64,000 nt of DNA from Galbibacter sp038433465 (GCF_038433465.1 NZ_JAESVF010000006.1:62001-126000); one strand, 5' to 3'; positions 18,071-27,453 are shown, counted from the stretch's first letter. The notes: generated by a model from the letters alone, not told the origin. Program-made: numbers and translations.

Positions 18071-19582
18071 ATGAAAAAACCAATTCTACTACTATTTTTT
18101 TTGCAATTATTCATAATAGCAAGTGCTCAAAAGCAAAATCCAAAGCACAACCTAGCTGATAATGAATACATGAACCCTATCTTTCCAGGTGATTATCCAG
18201 ACCCAAGCATTCTGGTTGACGGAGACGATTATTATTTAACACATTCTTCTTTTGAATACCACCCAGGATTAACAATTTGGCATTCAACCGATTTGATAAA
18301 TTGGGAGCCAGTTACCAATGCATTACAAAACTATATTGGCTCGGTTTGGGCTCCAGATCTTGTAAAACACAATGGCAAATATTACATCTATCTTCCTTCT
18401 AATAACACCAATTATGTTATTTATGCTGATAAAATTGAAGGCCCCTGGAGTGAACCAATCGACTTAAAAATTGGAAATATCGATCCTGGACATATTGCCG
18501 ATGCTAACGGAAATCGCTATTTATATTTTAGCGACGGAGGTTACATAGAACTCACAAAAGATGGATTGGCGACCAAAGGGGAATTAAAGCATGCATATGA
18601 TGGATGGGAAATTCCAAAGGAATGGACAATAGAATGTTTTTGTATGGAAGGTCCGAAAATTATGAAACATGGCGAATATTACTATTTAACAGTTGCTGAA
18701 GGTGGTACTGCAGGTCCAGCTACAGGGCATATGGTTATTTCAGCTAGATCGAAATCGCCTATCGGTCCTTGGGAAAACTCTCCTTACAATCCAATTATCC
18801 GTACCGAATCGGCAGAAGATCAATGGTGGTCGGTTGGGCATGCTACAATCTTTAACGGCACAAAAGATAATTTATGGATGATTTTTCACGGATACGAAAA
18901 GGATCATCAAAATATGGGGAGACAAACAATGCTTTCTCCTTTAGAATGGACTGAAGATGGTTGGTTTAAAATGCCCGAAAATGTACAAATCGATCAGCCT
19001 ATAAAACTTCCGTATAAAAAGAATACACCAAGCAGTTTTACCTTGAGTGATGATTTTGATGGAAATACATTAAACCCACAATGGCACTTTTTCAATTCGG
19101 ATGACAAAGAGCGTTATTCAGTTAAAAACAATACCTTAACAATAAAAGGAAAAGGGAATAATATTGCGAACAGTGCTCCAGTACTTTTGGTGCCTTCAGA
19201 TCATTCCTACACTGCCGAAATTGAGTTAGAAACTACAGGAACAGCCATTGGTGGATTTACACTTTTTTACAACGACAGAGCGTTTTCTGGAGTTTTAGCA
19301 GATAAAAAAGATGTGTATACCAATTTACGCGGATGGCAATTTGTTACCGAAAAAGATGTATTAAAAAATAAAGTACACCTAAAACTTGAAAACAAGGAAA
19401 ATGTTGTAAATATGTATTACAGTACCGATGGAAAAAACTGGAACAAAGTAGAGAGTTCGCTAGAGGTTTCTGCTTATCATCACAATGTTTTGGGTGGTTT
19501 TTTAAGTTTGCGAATCGGACTTGTAGCTATGGGTGATGGAGAAGTAAAGTTTAAGAACTTTACATACAAACCGATAAATTAA
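18071..19582 (+). CDS. glycoside hydrolase family 43 (beta-xylosidase/arabinofuranosidase type)
   Basis: 503 residues with a signal peptide (about 1-19). The five-bladed propeller carries the catalytic base Asp44 in YPDPS, a pKa-modulating Asp138 (GNIDPG) and general acid Glu193 (CMEGPK). After about residue 320 comes a beta-sandwich domain typical of XynB-like GH43 enzymes (FDGNTLNPQWHF). It should release xylose or arabinose from plant or algal oligosaccharides in the periplasm. No SusCD pair is adjacent, so it is not part of a visible polysaccharide-utilisation locus. Confidence 0.9.
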   Translation: MKKPILLLFFLQLFIIASAQKQNPKHNLADNEYMNPIFPGDYPDPSILVDGDDYYLTHSSFEYHPGLTIWHSTDLINWEPVTNALQNYIGSVWAPDLVKHNGKYYIYLPSNNTNYVIYADKIEGPWSEPIDLKIGNIDPGHIADANGNRYLYFSDGGYIELTKDGLATKGELKHAYDGWEIPKEWTIECFCMEGPKIMKHGEYYYLTVAEGGTAGPATGHMVISARSKSPIGPWENSPYNPIIRTESAEDQWWSVGHATIFNGTKDNLWMIFHGYEKDHQNMGRQTMLSPLEWTEDGWFKMPENVQIDQPIKLPYKKNTPSSFTLSDDFDGNTLNPQWHFFNSDDKERYSVKNNTLTIKGKGNNIANSAPVLLVPSDHSYTAEIELETTGTAIGGFTLFYNDRAFSGVLADKKDVYTNLRGWQFVTEKDVLKNKVHLKLENKENVVNMYYSTDGKNWNKVESSLEVSAYHHNVLGGFLSLRIGLVAMGDGEVKFKNFTYKPIN

Positions 19583-19589
19583 ATACATT

Positions 19590-20405
19590 TTGAATACAGC
19601 TACTAAAAATATTCAACTTCAATTTCAAGGTTATTCAGATACGCCTTTGCTTTGGCATGGAAGTAATGTTTACAATTTAAAGCAGTTTGAATTTTCTACT
19701 GATAAAACAATTGTTTTCAACCGAAAACTCACTCCTAATTTAAGATTAGGGAAACTTGTGGAACAATTTGTAAGTGAAGAATTGGCAACTCAAAACGATG
19801 TTGAAATAGTAGCTGAGAACTATCAAGTACAAAACAACAAACAAACCATTGGCGAAATTGATTGTTTACTTTTTAAAGCAAATACCCCTATTCATTTAGA
19901 GATAATTTATAAGTTTTATTTGTATGATGAAACTGTAGGAACCACTGAAATTGAGCACTGGATTGGACCAAACAGAAAAGACACTTTATTGATGAAATTA
20001 ACGAAGTTGAAAGAAAAACAGCTTCCACTACTCTACAATCCGTTTACACAGCCCTTATTAAATTCATTAAATATTAAGGTTGAAACTATTAAGCAGGAAG
20101 TACTTTTTAAAGCTCAATTGTTTCTTCCTTTCGGAAAATATTCAATTGATTTTAAACAAATAAATGAAGAATGTGTAACAGGTTTTTATATTCATCATAC
20201 TGAATTGCAACAACTACAAGCGGGAAAGTTTTATATTCCATCGAAAAAGAATTGGCTTGTAAATCCGCACGCAGCAGTCGATTGGATTTTATTTGATGCG
20301 TTTTCAGCAGAAATTGAAAATCTTGTCAGTTTAAAAAAATCGCCTTTATGTTGGATAAAATATCCTAACGGAATTATTAAAAAGTTTTTTGTTGTTTGGT
20401 GGTGA
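19590..20405 (+). CDS. DUF1853 family protein
   Basis: 271 residues if it starts at the TTG 19590, 7 bp after the GH43 stop; no ATG is available near the N-terminus. The core matches DUF1853: LRLGKLVEQFVSEEL, then GEIDCLL..HLEIIYKFYL, WIGPNRKDTL and a C-terminal Trp-rich end. The E-x-D-x(n)-E-x-x-x-K arrangement recalls PD-(D/E)XK nuclease-like folds, but that is only inference. Function is unknown. Confidence 0.72.
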   Translation: MNTATKNIQLQFQGYSDTPLLWHGSNVYNLKQFEFSTDKTIVFNRKLTPNLRLGKLVEQFVSEELATQNDVEIVAENYQVQNNKQTIGEIDCLLFKANTPIHLEIIYKFYLYDETVGTTEIEHWIGPNRKDTLLMKLTKLKEKQLPLLYNPFTQPLLNSLNIKVETIKQEVLFKAQLFLPFGKYSIDFKQINEECVTGFYIHHTELQQLQAGKFYIPSKKNWLVNPHAAVDWILFDAFSAEIENLVSLKKSPLCWIKYPNGIIKKFFVVWW

Positions 20406-20425
20406 TACATTGAATTGTAAATCAT

Positions 20426-20465
20426 AAAAAAGCCTACCGTTATTAATACTGGTAGGCATTTTTTA
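20426..20465. terminator. bidirectional intrinsic terminator
   Basis: Stem AGCCTACC / GGTAGGC (20431-20438, 20451-20457), with A-run before and T-run after. It separates the convergent DUF1853 and molybdenum-hydroxylase genes. Confidence 0.85.
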
Positions 20466-20480
20466 TGTCTAAACTTTATA

Positions 20481-22739
20481 TTAACTCACAACTTTTTTCT
20501 GTGTTATATACGGCTGGTGGTAATGACGTTGACCAGTAGCCTTGTATAAAGCGTTGGCAAGTGCTCCCATAATTGGAGGAAAAGGCGGTTCTCCAAGTCC
20601 TGTTGGATGCTCTTTACTCTCCACAAAATGCACTTCAACATCTTTTGGCGCTTCCCGATGACGTATCAATCTATAACGGTCAAAATTGGTTTGCTGTGGC
20701 TTTCCATCTTCAAAAGTTAGTCCGCTATACATAGCTTGACCGATACCATCAACTGTACCTCCTTCTACCATATTGGAGGCTGCAATTGGGTTAACAACAA
20801 TACCACAATCTACGGCACAATATACCTTTTGTACTACTGGCGTATCATTTTCCATCGTCATTTCTAATACATTTGCTACGTACGAATTATGACAGAAATA
20901 AGCAGAAACACCTTTAAAAGTATTCGTAGAATTGTCTGACGCCCAATTCGATTTCTCCTTAACAAGTTCTAAAACACCTGCATATCTCTTAGGGTCATAA
21001 TCGTTTTTCTCTCCAACAGGATTTTTTGCTGCACGCTCTAAAAGTTCAAGTCTAAATTCGAATGGATCTTTCCCGATAGTTTCGGCAATTTCATCTAAAA
21101 ATGACTGCTCTGCACCCGCAATAAAATTTGAGCGTGGCGCTCTAAATGCACCAACCGAAATATTTGAAGCTACTGCCCAAGATTCAGCTAAATAATTATC
21201 GATTGCTCCAGCTGGAAAACGATTGGCAAAAAGCGGACTTTCTGGAATTCCTCCTGCTCTCACATGAAAACCAATTAAATTATTGTTTTCGTCTAAAGCT
21301 GCTCGGTATTGTGCATGGTATGTTGGACGATAATTTCCAAAGGTCATATCGTCTTCACGAGTGTACATTAACTTTATAGGACGTTGAATTTTCTGAGATA
21401 TCACGGCCGCTTCAACAACAAAATGTCCGTAAAGGCGTCTTCCAAAACCACCGCCTTGACGCGTCATTTGGATATCGATTTTTTCTAGAGGTAAACCAAG
21501 TCTAGCTGCAACCGACTTCTCCATAAACTCTGGAGTTTGAATTGGTCCGCTAAGCAGTGCTTTGTCAGCAGTAACATCAGCAAAAAAGTTCATTGGTTCC
21601 ATCGTATTGTGTGCCAAAAAAGGAGCTGTATAACTACGTTCTATAATTTTAGCTGCTTTTTTAAATGCTTTTTCAGGATCTCCATCTTTACGAACTTCTT
21701 TCGCTAATTTGGACGAAAGCTTTTCCATTTCTTCGGAATGATACGCACTACTCTCTGCACCATTTGGCACCGATTGAGAGAAAGTTCCGTTTCCAGAAAA
21801 ATTACTAAACACTTCTTCGTAAGTTTCGAAAGGCTCCCAAGATGCTTTTACAGCTTTCTTAGCTTGCATTACTTCCCATGTTGTATTTCCTACAACCACA
21901 ATTAATTCAGGGAAAGCATCAGCATCAAACATATTTTTATTGTAGCCTTCTTCATACGTTTTTATACTGATAACATCGTGAATTCCAGGCATTTTTTTAG
22001 CTTCGAAAGCATCAAAAGACTTTAATTTTAAACCAAATGCTGGCGGATGAATAGTCATTGCAATAAGCATATTCTCTTTGTACTGATCAATTCCAAACAA
22101 AGGTTTTCCTGTTGCTATATTTTGTCCATCTACATTTTTGGTATCAGTCCCGATAATATTAAAAGTATCAAGCTCTTTTAAAGCTACTTCTTTTGGAACT
22201 TCTAAAGTAGCCGCTAAAGAAGCAACTTCCCCATAACCGATAGATTGGTTAGATTTTTCATGGAGCAAAACACCTTCTTTTGAAGTGATTTCTTCCACAG
22301 GAACTTCCCACTTTTGCGCTGCCGCTTGCTTTAGCATTTGGCGTGCAGTAGCTCCAGCCATTCGTAAACCATCCCATCCTTGACGGATAGATTGGCTTCC
22401 TCCCGCTAATTGATTGGTATATATTTTAGTGTTTAAAGCTGCCTGCTCTACAATTACATTTTTCCATGCAACATCCAATTCCTCTGCAACGATCATCGGC
22501 ATCGATGTTTTTACATTTTGACCAATTTCTGGATTTGGAGACATGATTGTTACCATGCCGTTATCTCCTATTTTTAAGAAACCGTTTATCTCAAACCACT
22601 CATCTGGTAGTTTTGCAACTTCTTTTGCCGAAGGATTACACGATGCTAGCCAACTAAAGCCAATCATCATTCCTCCTCCTGCTAATGCTGAAGTTTTTAA
22701 AAACGATCTTCTTCCGTATGTTGTTTTTATTAGTGCCAC
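20481..22739 (-). CDS. molybdopterin-binding large subunit, isoquinoline 1-oxidoreductase/aldehyde dehydrogenase type
   Basis: About 752 residues from GTG 22739; a longer frame to 22850 overlaps the small-subunit gene by 74 bp and lacks a plausible N-terminus. The chosen start gives a twin-arginine-like signal (YGRRSFLKTSALAGGG) ending near a Cys (WLASC), so export in folded form and possible lipidation are likely. Family motifs include MTRQGGGFGRRLYGHF, VGAFRAPRSN and the C-terminal GLGEPPFPPI with the catalytic Glu. It is the Mo-cofactor subunit of a periplasmic hydroxylase; the substrate (N-heterocycle or aldehyde) is unknown. Confidence 0.88.
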   Translation of the reverse strand: MALIKTTYGRRSFLKTSALAGGGMMIGFSWLASCNPSAKEVAKLPDEWFEINGFLKIGDNGMVTIMSPNPEIGQNVKTSMPMIVAEELDVAWKNVIVEQAALNTKIYTNQLAGGSQSIRQGWDGLRMAGATARQMLKQAAAQKWEVPVEEITSKEGVLLHEKSNQSIGYGEVASLAATLEVPKEVALKELDTFNIIGTDTKNVDGQNIATGKPLFGIDQYKENMLIAMTIHPPAFGLKLKSFDAFEAKKMPGIHDVISIKTYEEGYNKNMFDADAFPELIVVVGNTTWEVMQAKKAVKASWEPFETYEEVFSNFSGNGTFSQSVPNGAESSAYHSEEMEKLSSKLAKEVRKDGDPEKAFKKAAKIIERSYTAPFLAHNTMEPMNFFADVTADKALLSGPIQTPEFMEKSVAARLGLPLEKIDIQMTRQGGGFGRRLYGHFVVEAAVISQKIQRPIKLMYTREDDMTFGNYRPTYHAQYRAALDENNNLIGFHVRAGGIPESPLFANRFPAGAIDNYLAESWAVASNISVGAFRAPRSNFIAGAEQSFLDEIAETIGKDPFEFRLELLERAAKNPVGEKNDYDPKRYAGVLELVKEKSNWASDNSTNTFKGVSAYFCHNSYVANVLEMTMENDTPVVQKVYCAVDCGIVVNPIAASNMVEGGTVDGIGQAMYSGLTFEDGKPQQTNFDRYRLIRHREAPKDVEVHFVESKEHPTGLGEPPFPPIMGALANALYKATGQRHYHQPYITQKKVVS

Positions 22740-22776
22740 TCTGTTCTGTTTTAATGTTGGTGATTTTCTAAAACTA

Positions 22777-23235
22777 TTATTTCTCTGCAGCAGCAGTTTT
22801 AATAGCTTTTTTAATACGTGTGTACGTTCCGCAGCGACAAATATTGCCACTCATTGCATCGTCAATTTCTTGATCGGATGGATTTGCATTTGCATTTAGT
22901 AATGCTGCAGCCGACATAATTTGTCCTGCTTGGCAATAACCACATTGAGGAACATCGTGCTCCAACCATGCTTTTTGTACAGGATGATCGCCATTTTCAG
23001 ATAATCCTTCGATGGTAGTTATTTTTTGATCGCCAACCACAGAAACAGGTAGTTGACACGAGCGTACCGCTACACCTTCAATATGAATTGTACAGGCGCC
23101 GCATTGCGCAATTCCGCAACCAAATTTTGTTCCAACAAATTGTAAGTGATCTCTTAAGACCCATAACATTGGTGTTGTTTCATCTACAGATACGGTTTGT
23201 TCTTTTCCGTTGATGTTAAGTTTGTAATTAGGCAT
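22777..23235 (-). CDS. [2Fe-2S] small subunit of molybdenum hydroxylase
   Basis: 152 residues with two [2Fe-2S] clusters: plant-ferredoxin type Cys40, 45, 48, 60 (CGIAQCGAC...C) and the C-terminal helical type Cys98, 101, 133, 135 (CGYCQAG...CRC). It passes electrons out of the Mo centre of the next gene. It has no signal of its own, so it probably travels with the Tat-targeted large subunit (inference). The gap to the large-subunit GTG is 37 bp. Confidence 0.93.
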   Translation of the reverse strand: MPNYKLNINGKEQTVSVDETTPMLWVLRDHLQFVGTKFGCGIAQCGACTIHIEGVAVRSCQLPVSVVGDQKITTIEGLSENGDHPVQKAWLEHDVPQCGYCQAGQIMSAAALLNANANPSDQEIDDAMSGNICRCGTYTRIKKAIKTAAAEK

Positions 23236-23488
23236 ACCTTATTTTTTTGTTTAAATTAATGAATTTCAATGAATTGAATTATAAGAAATTCAAACAATAG
23301 CTTTTAGAATGCTATAAAATTCAACCAAAAAGTCTGACTAAATACTAAAAATGAAGCGTTTACTAACTATTTATTTTTGTTCTAAATTATGATGAAACTT
23401 AATTTTTTTGATTTTAACATAAAAATACCATTCTATTTTCTTGTTCCGCAGGAGTATTTATTAATTTCAAACTTTAAAAAAATGCATC

Positions 23489-24493
23489 ATGAGTAAAACA
23501 ATTATATTAAACAACCGCCCAGTAGGAATGCCTACTTTGGACAATTTTAAATTTATTTCAGAAGAAATTAAATCCTTAAACAAAGGAGAAATTAAAGTAC
23601 AAGCAAAATACGTTTCTGTAGATCCTTATTTAAGAGGACGAATGAGCGCATCAAAATCTTATGTGGCGCCTTTTGAGGTTGGAAAACCTATTACTTCTGG
23701 AATTGTTGCTGAAGTGATTACTTCGGAAAATGAAAACTTTGCTGTTGGCGATTTTATTTCAGGAATACTCGATTGGAAAGAAGAGCAAATTCTAACTGCT
23801 GAAACTTTAAAAGAAATTAGAAAAGTTGACGGAAGTAAAATTCCGTTATCGGCTTATTTGGGTGTTGTTGGAATGACTGGTCTTACTGCGTATTTGGGAC
23901 TTACACAAATTGGAAAACCGCAAAAAGGAGAAACACTCTTGGTTTCTGGAGCAGCTGGCGCAGTTGGAAGTATTGTTGGTCAGATTGGTAAAATATTAGG
24001 ACTTCGTGTTGTTGGAATTGCTGGAAGTGACGAAAAAGTAAGCCTTCTTAAAAGTGAATTTGGGTATGATGAAGGAATCAACTACAACAGCACTGAAGAT
24101 ATGCAAAGTGCTATACATAAGGCTTGCCCAGATGGTGTTGATATTTACTTTGATAATGTTGGCGGAAGTATTTCGGATGCTGTACTTTTCAGTATAAATA
24201 AATTTGCCAGAATAATTATTTGTGGAGCAATATCTATGTATAACGAAACGAGTTTACCAACGGGAATTAGCGTACAGCCATTCTTGGTGAAAAACAGTGC
24301 TTTGATGCAAGGTTTTATAGTTTCTAATTATCAAGAAAAATTTCCTGAAGCTGCTAAGCAATTAGGTACATGGTTGGCAGAAAACAAGCTAACATACAGA
24401 GAAACAATTGTAGAAGGATTTGATAATATTCCACAGGCTTTTCTCGATTTGTTTGAAGGAAAAAACAAAGGGAAAATGATTGTGAAAGTATAA
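23489..24493 (+). CDS. NADP-dependent MDR oxidoreductase (CurA/YncB-like)
   Basis: A 334-residue medium-chain reductase without zinc ligands. It has an N-terminal VDPYLRGRMS motif, typical of prostaglandin/leukotriene-B4 reductase-like enzymes, the Rossmann motif VSGAAGAVGSIVGQIGK and VDIYFDNVGG. It reduces alpha,beta-unsaturated carbonyls. It is divergent from the molybdenum hydroxylase across a 253-bp gap and followed by a strong terminator. Confidence 0.92.
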   Translation: MSKTIILNNRPVGMPTLDNFKFISEEIKSLNKGEIKVQAKYVSVDPYLRGRMSASKSYVAPFEVGKPITSGIVAEVITSENENFAVGDFISGILDWKEEQILTAETLKEIRKVDGSKIPLSAYLGVVGMTGLTAYLGLTQIGKPQKGETLLVSGAAGAVGSIVGQIGKILGLRVVGIAGSDEKVSLLKSEFGYDEGINYNSTEDMQSAIHKACPDGVDIYFDNVGGSISDAVLFSINKFARIIICGAISMYNETSLPTGISVQPFLVKNSALMQGFIVSNYQEKFPEAAKQLGTWLAENKLTYRETIVEGFDNIPQAFLDLFEGKNKGKMIVKV

Positions 24494-24517
24494 TTCTTTT
24501 AACTAGATAAAATTTAA

Positions 24518-24567
24518 AATCCGTCTAAAAAGTTAAAGTAAATTACTTTTTAGACGGATTTTTTTAT
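24518..24567 (+). terminator. intrinsic terminator after MDR reductase
   Basis: Perfect 16-bp stem AATCCGTCTAAAAAGT (24518-24533) / ACTTTTTAGACGGATT (24545-24560) followed by a T-run. Confidence 0.9.
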
Positions 24568-24574
24568 GTTAGAT

Positions 24575-24704
24575 GATTGTCCGAATCTGTCCCCTCGAGC
24601 GTAGTCGAGAGGTTATTTGTCTTAACAAGCTTCAAATAGGGTCTCGACTACGCTCGACCTGACATTTTAATTTTGATATGAACATTACGGATATTCAAAA
24701 TATT
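24575..24704. repeat. MITE-like dispersed repeat, copy 1
   Basis: About 130 bp that reappears, in opposite orientation and about 80-85% identical by eye, at 61085-61229. It has two internal hairpins built on TCGAGCGTAGTCGA / TCGACTACGCTCGA and related ends (TTGTCCG-AATCTGT and ACATTACGGATATTC). No ORF. It lies directly against the stop codon of the EF-hand gene. Confidence 0.75.
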
Positions 24705-25008
24705 AATCTCTACTTCTACGCTCTTTTTTTCGGCTTTCGAAAAATGTTTTAAATTCTTCTAGCGTTACATCACCACTTTCATCGGTGTCAATGGTGTCAA
24801 ATTGTTCCAACATACGCGCTCCCATTCTATCGTCTTTAATTTCTTCTTTTGTAACTACGCCATTTTCATCAGCATCCAATTTTTTAAAAATCTCTTCTGG
24901 TTTTGGCGGCTCTCTACGTTCTCCTCTTTGTCTGTCTTGCGCAAAAGTTGTAGTAGTAAAAAATACGGTTCCAACAATGGTTAGTGCTGTTATCACTTTC
25001 TTATTCAT
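24703..25008 (-). CDS. small secreted EF-hand protein
   Basis: 101 residues with a cleaved signal (ending TTFAQD). Two canonical calcium-binding loops are visible: DADENGVVTKEE (about 45-56) and DTDESGDVTLEE (about 76-87), each with Asp/Glu at positions 1, 3, 5 and 12. The tail is highly charged (RKKERRSRD). It is probably a periplasmic Ca2+ buffer or sensor; partner unknown. Confidence 0.85.
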   Translation of the reverse strand: MNKKVITALTIVGTVFFTTTTFAQDRQRGERREPPKPEEIFKKLDADENGVVTKEEIKDDRMGARMLEQFDTIDTDESGDVTLEEFKTFFESRKKERRSRD

Positions 25009-25111
25009 CTTCTTAAATTTAAAGTTATAACAACTTAGACTTCAGAAATAAAAAATAGTTTAACTCGTAGCGTTGAAGAATTGTATTTTAACTTTTTTTT
25101 CTGAAAAACAA

Positions 25112-26059
25112 TTACATGTTCTCTCTGTATTTTTTGGCTATCCGATGAGAAAACCTTGAAAAAATCATGATTGTTTTTTTGGTGTTGATAAAGTATACGC
25201 CTGTTAATAATACTGCTGCTGCAATAACCGATTGTAATGAAACATATTCGTCTAAGAAAAACCATCCTAAAAACAGTGCAATTATAGGGTTTACATAAGT
25301 AGAAGTTGCTACTTTTTCGGGAGATACAACACGTAATAAATAGTTAAATGAAGTAAAGGCAACGATACTTCCGAAGATAATTAAAGCGCCCATAGCTAAT
25401 TGAACTTTACCGCTCCATTGCGTAGGAAACGACCATTGCTCTCCAACAGCCAAACTTAACAACATTAATAAAGCGCCACCGATTAACATTTGATAGGCAG
25501 AATTGACAAAAAAGTTGGAAGGTAAAGATGCTTTGGACACAAAAATACTGGCGTAAGCCCAACTTGCCATACAAAGAAATATAACTAGAATTCCTGATAA
25601 ACTATTCTCTTTTGCTACTAATGTTTGCTGACTTACCAGTAAATAAATTCCTAATATTCCGAGTAAAACTCCAATAAACGACATTAGTTTTATTTTCTTT
25701 CCTTCTAAAATTCTAAGTAGAATTAAAACAACCAACGGCTGTGCAGATATTTCGAGAGCGGCAAAGCCACTATCGACATGTTTCAACGCCCAAACTACAA
25801 ATCCGTTTCCAACGGTTAAAAATAAAAATCCAGCAATAGCGGTGTTTTTGAATTGCTTTTTAGAAACTTTAATATCAAGCCCAATGCTTTTAGCAATAAT
25901 AAACGCCAATGTTCCTGCACTCATAAATCTAATGGATGCAAGCATAAACGGCGGTAATTCTGAAACTGCAATTTTATTTAGAAAGTACGTAGATCCCCAA
26001 ATTACGTAAATAGCAATAAAAGCGAGAACAATAAGAATTTTGTTTGGAGTGGGTTTCAT
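25112..26059 (-). CDS. DMT-superfamily (EamA) exporter
   Basis: A 315-residue inner-membrane protein with ten predicted TM helices in two EamA repeats; the first begins IYVIWGSTYFLNKIAV, the second ASWAYASIFVSKASL. This is the RhaT/YedA-like exporter of amino acids or other metabolites; the substrate is unknown. It begins 2 bp after the stop of the helicase gene and is therefore in its operon. Confidence 0.9.
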   Translation of the reverse strand: MKPTPNKILIVLAFIAIYVIWGSTYFLNKIAVSELPPFMLASIRFMSAGTLAFIIAKSIGLDIKVSKKQFKNTAIAGFLFLTVGNGFVVWALKHVDSGFAALEISAQPLVVLILLRILEGKKIKLMSFIGVLLGILGIYLLVSQQTLVAKENSLSGILVIFLCMASWAYASIFVSKASLPSNFFVNSAYQMLIGGALLMLLSLAVGEQWSFPTQWSGKVQLAMGALIIFGSIVAFTSFNYLLRVVSPEKVATSTYVNPIIALFLGWFFLDEYVSLQSVIAAAVLLTGVYFINTKKTIMIFSRFSHRIAKKYRENM

Positions 26060-26061
26060 AG

Positions 26062-27423
26062 TTATTTTTTCTTCTTTTTGTTGCGCCTGTTATAATTTTT
26101 ATCGCCTCGAGTTTTTGGTTTTTTATATTTCTGTTTGATGGTTCTTCGGTAGGACCCTCCTTGATTTGTTTTTTTGTTTTTTTCCTTCTTTTCATGAAAG
26201 CTAGGCCCTGGCATATCAGCATCTACCCTTTTATGCGGATTGTCGGGTTCTATAACTCTTGGACGCTCTTCTGCGGTAAGTTGTGTGGAAATTTCAACTG
26301 CTTCAGGAAAAGCCTTTTCAGGAATTTCCATTTTCATTAATTCCTCGATAGTAACCTTGTTTTCCGCTTCTTTTTCAGTATAAAATAAAATAGCGCTTCC
26401 CTTCTCTTCTGCTCTACCTGTACGACCAATTCGGTGCATATAGTTTTCTGGAAATGTAGGAACGTCAAAATTAAAAACGTGAGAGATTTTAGTTAAGTCA
26501 AGTCCTCTTGCCATTACATCTGTAGTGACCAAAATACGGTGTACGCCTTCTTCAAATTCTTCTATGGAACGGAGCCTGTAATTTTGTGTTTTATTAGAAT
26601 GTATTACACAAACATCGTCTTTAAAAGTTTCTGTCAAAACTGTAAACAATAAGTCGGCACTCTTTTTATTCGATACAAAAACCAACACTTTTTTAAATGC
26701 TTCCTTATCTTTTAATAAGTGATGAAGTAAATTAATTTTTGTGTAGAAATTTGGAACGCTGTAACAACTTTGATCAATATTTTCTAAAGGCGTACCACTA
26801 ACAGCCACTGAAACTTTAGTTGTTCCGCGGAAAAAATCGTTGATTAAGGTTTCAATTTCATCGGTCATTGTTGCCGAAAACATAATGTTTTGTCGGCGTT
26901 CTGGTAAAAGTTCGAATATATTATTTAGCTGAAAACGGAAACCTAAATCGAGCATAACATCGACTTCATCAATCACAAGTTTTTTAACCGATTTTAACTG
27001 AACAGCTCTGCTAATTACCAAATCATAAAGTCGCCCTGGCGTAGCCACTACAATATCTGTACCTTGCGCCAAAGCCTCTTTTTGCCTGTTGATGTTTGTT
27101 CCTCCAAAAACACCTTCAACACGCACATTCATATACTTACTAAACTTAGCAATTTCTTCTACCACTTGCACCACTAACTCTCTGGTTGGAACCATGATAA
27201 GTACACGCGGATTTTGCTGTTTCGAAAACTTCAAATCTTGAAGAATTGGCAACATATAAGCAAATGTTTTTCCGGTTCCAGTTTGTGCAATACCAATTAC
27301 ATCTTGCCCAGACATAACCACTGGAAATGCCTTTTCCTGAATAGGTGTTGGAGTTTCAAACCCTAAATCGTCAATAGCGTAACGTAATTGCTTGGAAATA
27401 TTAAATTCTTCAAAAGATGACAT
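26062..27423 (-). CDS. DEAD-box-family ATP-dependent RNA helicase (motif II is DEVD)
   Basis: 453 residues from ATG 27423 (MSSFEEFNIS); an upstream in-frame start at 27456 would run past the -7 box and is rejected. Q-motif FETPTPIQEK, motif I AQTGTGKT, Ia PTRELV, II DEVD instead of DEAD, III SAT, and VI HRIGRTGR are present. The Lys/Arg-rich tail (ending NRRNKKKKK) is an RNA-binding extension like that of RhlE-type helicases involved in ribosome assembly or cold adaptation. It is divergent from the pseudouridine synthase. Confidence 0.93.
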   Translation of the reverse strand: MSSFEEFNISKQLRYAIDDLGFETPTPIQEKAFPVVMSGQDVIGIAQTGTGKTFAYMLPILQDLKFSKQQNPRVLIMVPTRELVVQVVEEIAKFSKYMNVRVEGVFGGTNINRQKEALAQGTDIVVATPGRLYDLVISRAVQLKSVKKLVIDEVDVMLDLGFRFQLNNIFELLPERRQNIMFSATMTDEIETLINDFFRGTTKVSVAVSGTPLENIDQSCYSVPNFYTKINLLHHLLKDKEAFKKVLVFVSNKKSADLLFTVLTETFKDDVCVIHSNKTQNYRLRSIEEFEEGVHRILVTTDVMARGLDLTKISHVFNFDVPTFPENYMHRIGRTGRAEEKGSAILFYTEKEAENKVTIEELMKMEIPEKAFPEAVEISTQLTAEERPRVIEPDNPHKRVDADMPGPSFHEKKEKNKKTNQGGSYRRTIKQKYKKPKTRGDKNYNRRNKKKKK

Positions 27424-27445
27424 TCGACTGCGTTTTAGTAAGCCA

Positions 27446-27453
27446 CAAAGGTA
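27446..27453 (-). promoter_or_regulatory. -7 box of helicase gene
   Basis: Minus-strand TACCTTTG, an exact TAnnTTTG match 22 bp upstream of the helicase ATG. I see no TTG at the expected distance upstream. Confidence 0.45.

Noticed and set aside
22740..22850. Longer N-terminus for the Mo-hydroxylase large subunit
   Set aside because: It overlaps the Fe-S subunit gene, and the extra residues have no signal or family match; the GTG at 22739 gives a proper twin-arginine-like start.
24594..24660. Possible CRISPR-like repeat (CTCGACTACGCTCGA motifs)
   Set aside because: Only two copies in opposite orientation with non-uniform spacing and no cas genes; this is a hairpin-containing dispersed repeat.
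25035..25265. Frameshifted remnant next to the DMT exporter (76-codon minus frame)
   Set aside because: It is a shadow frame over the 3' end of the intact exporter; the exporter itself has a full ten-helix length.
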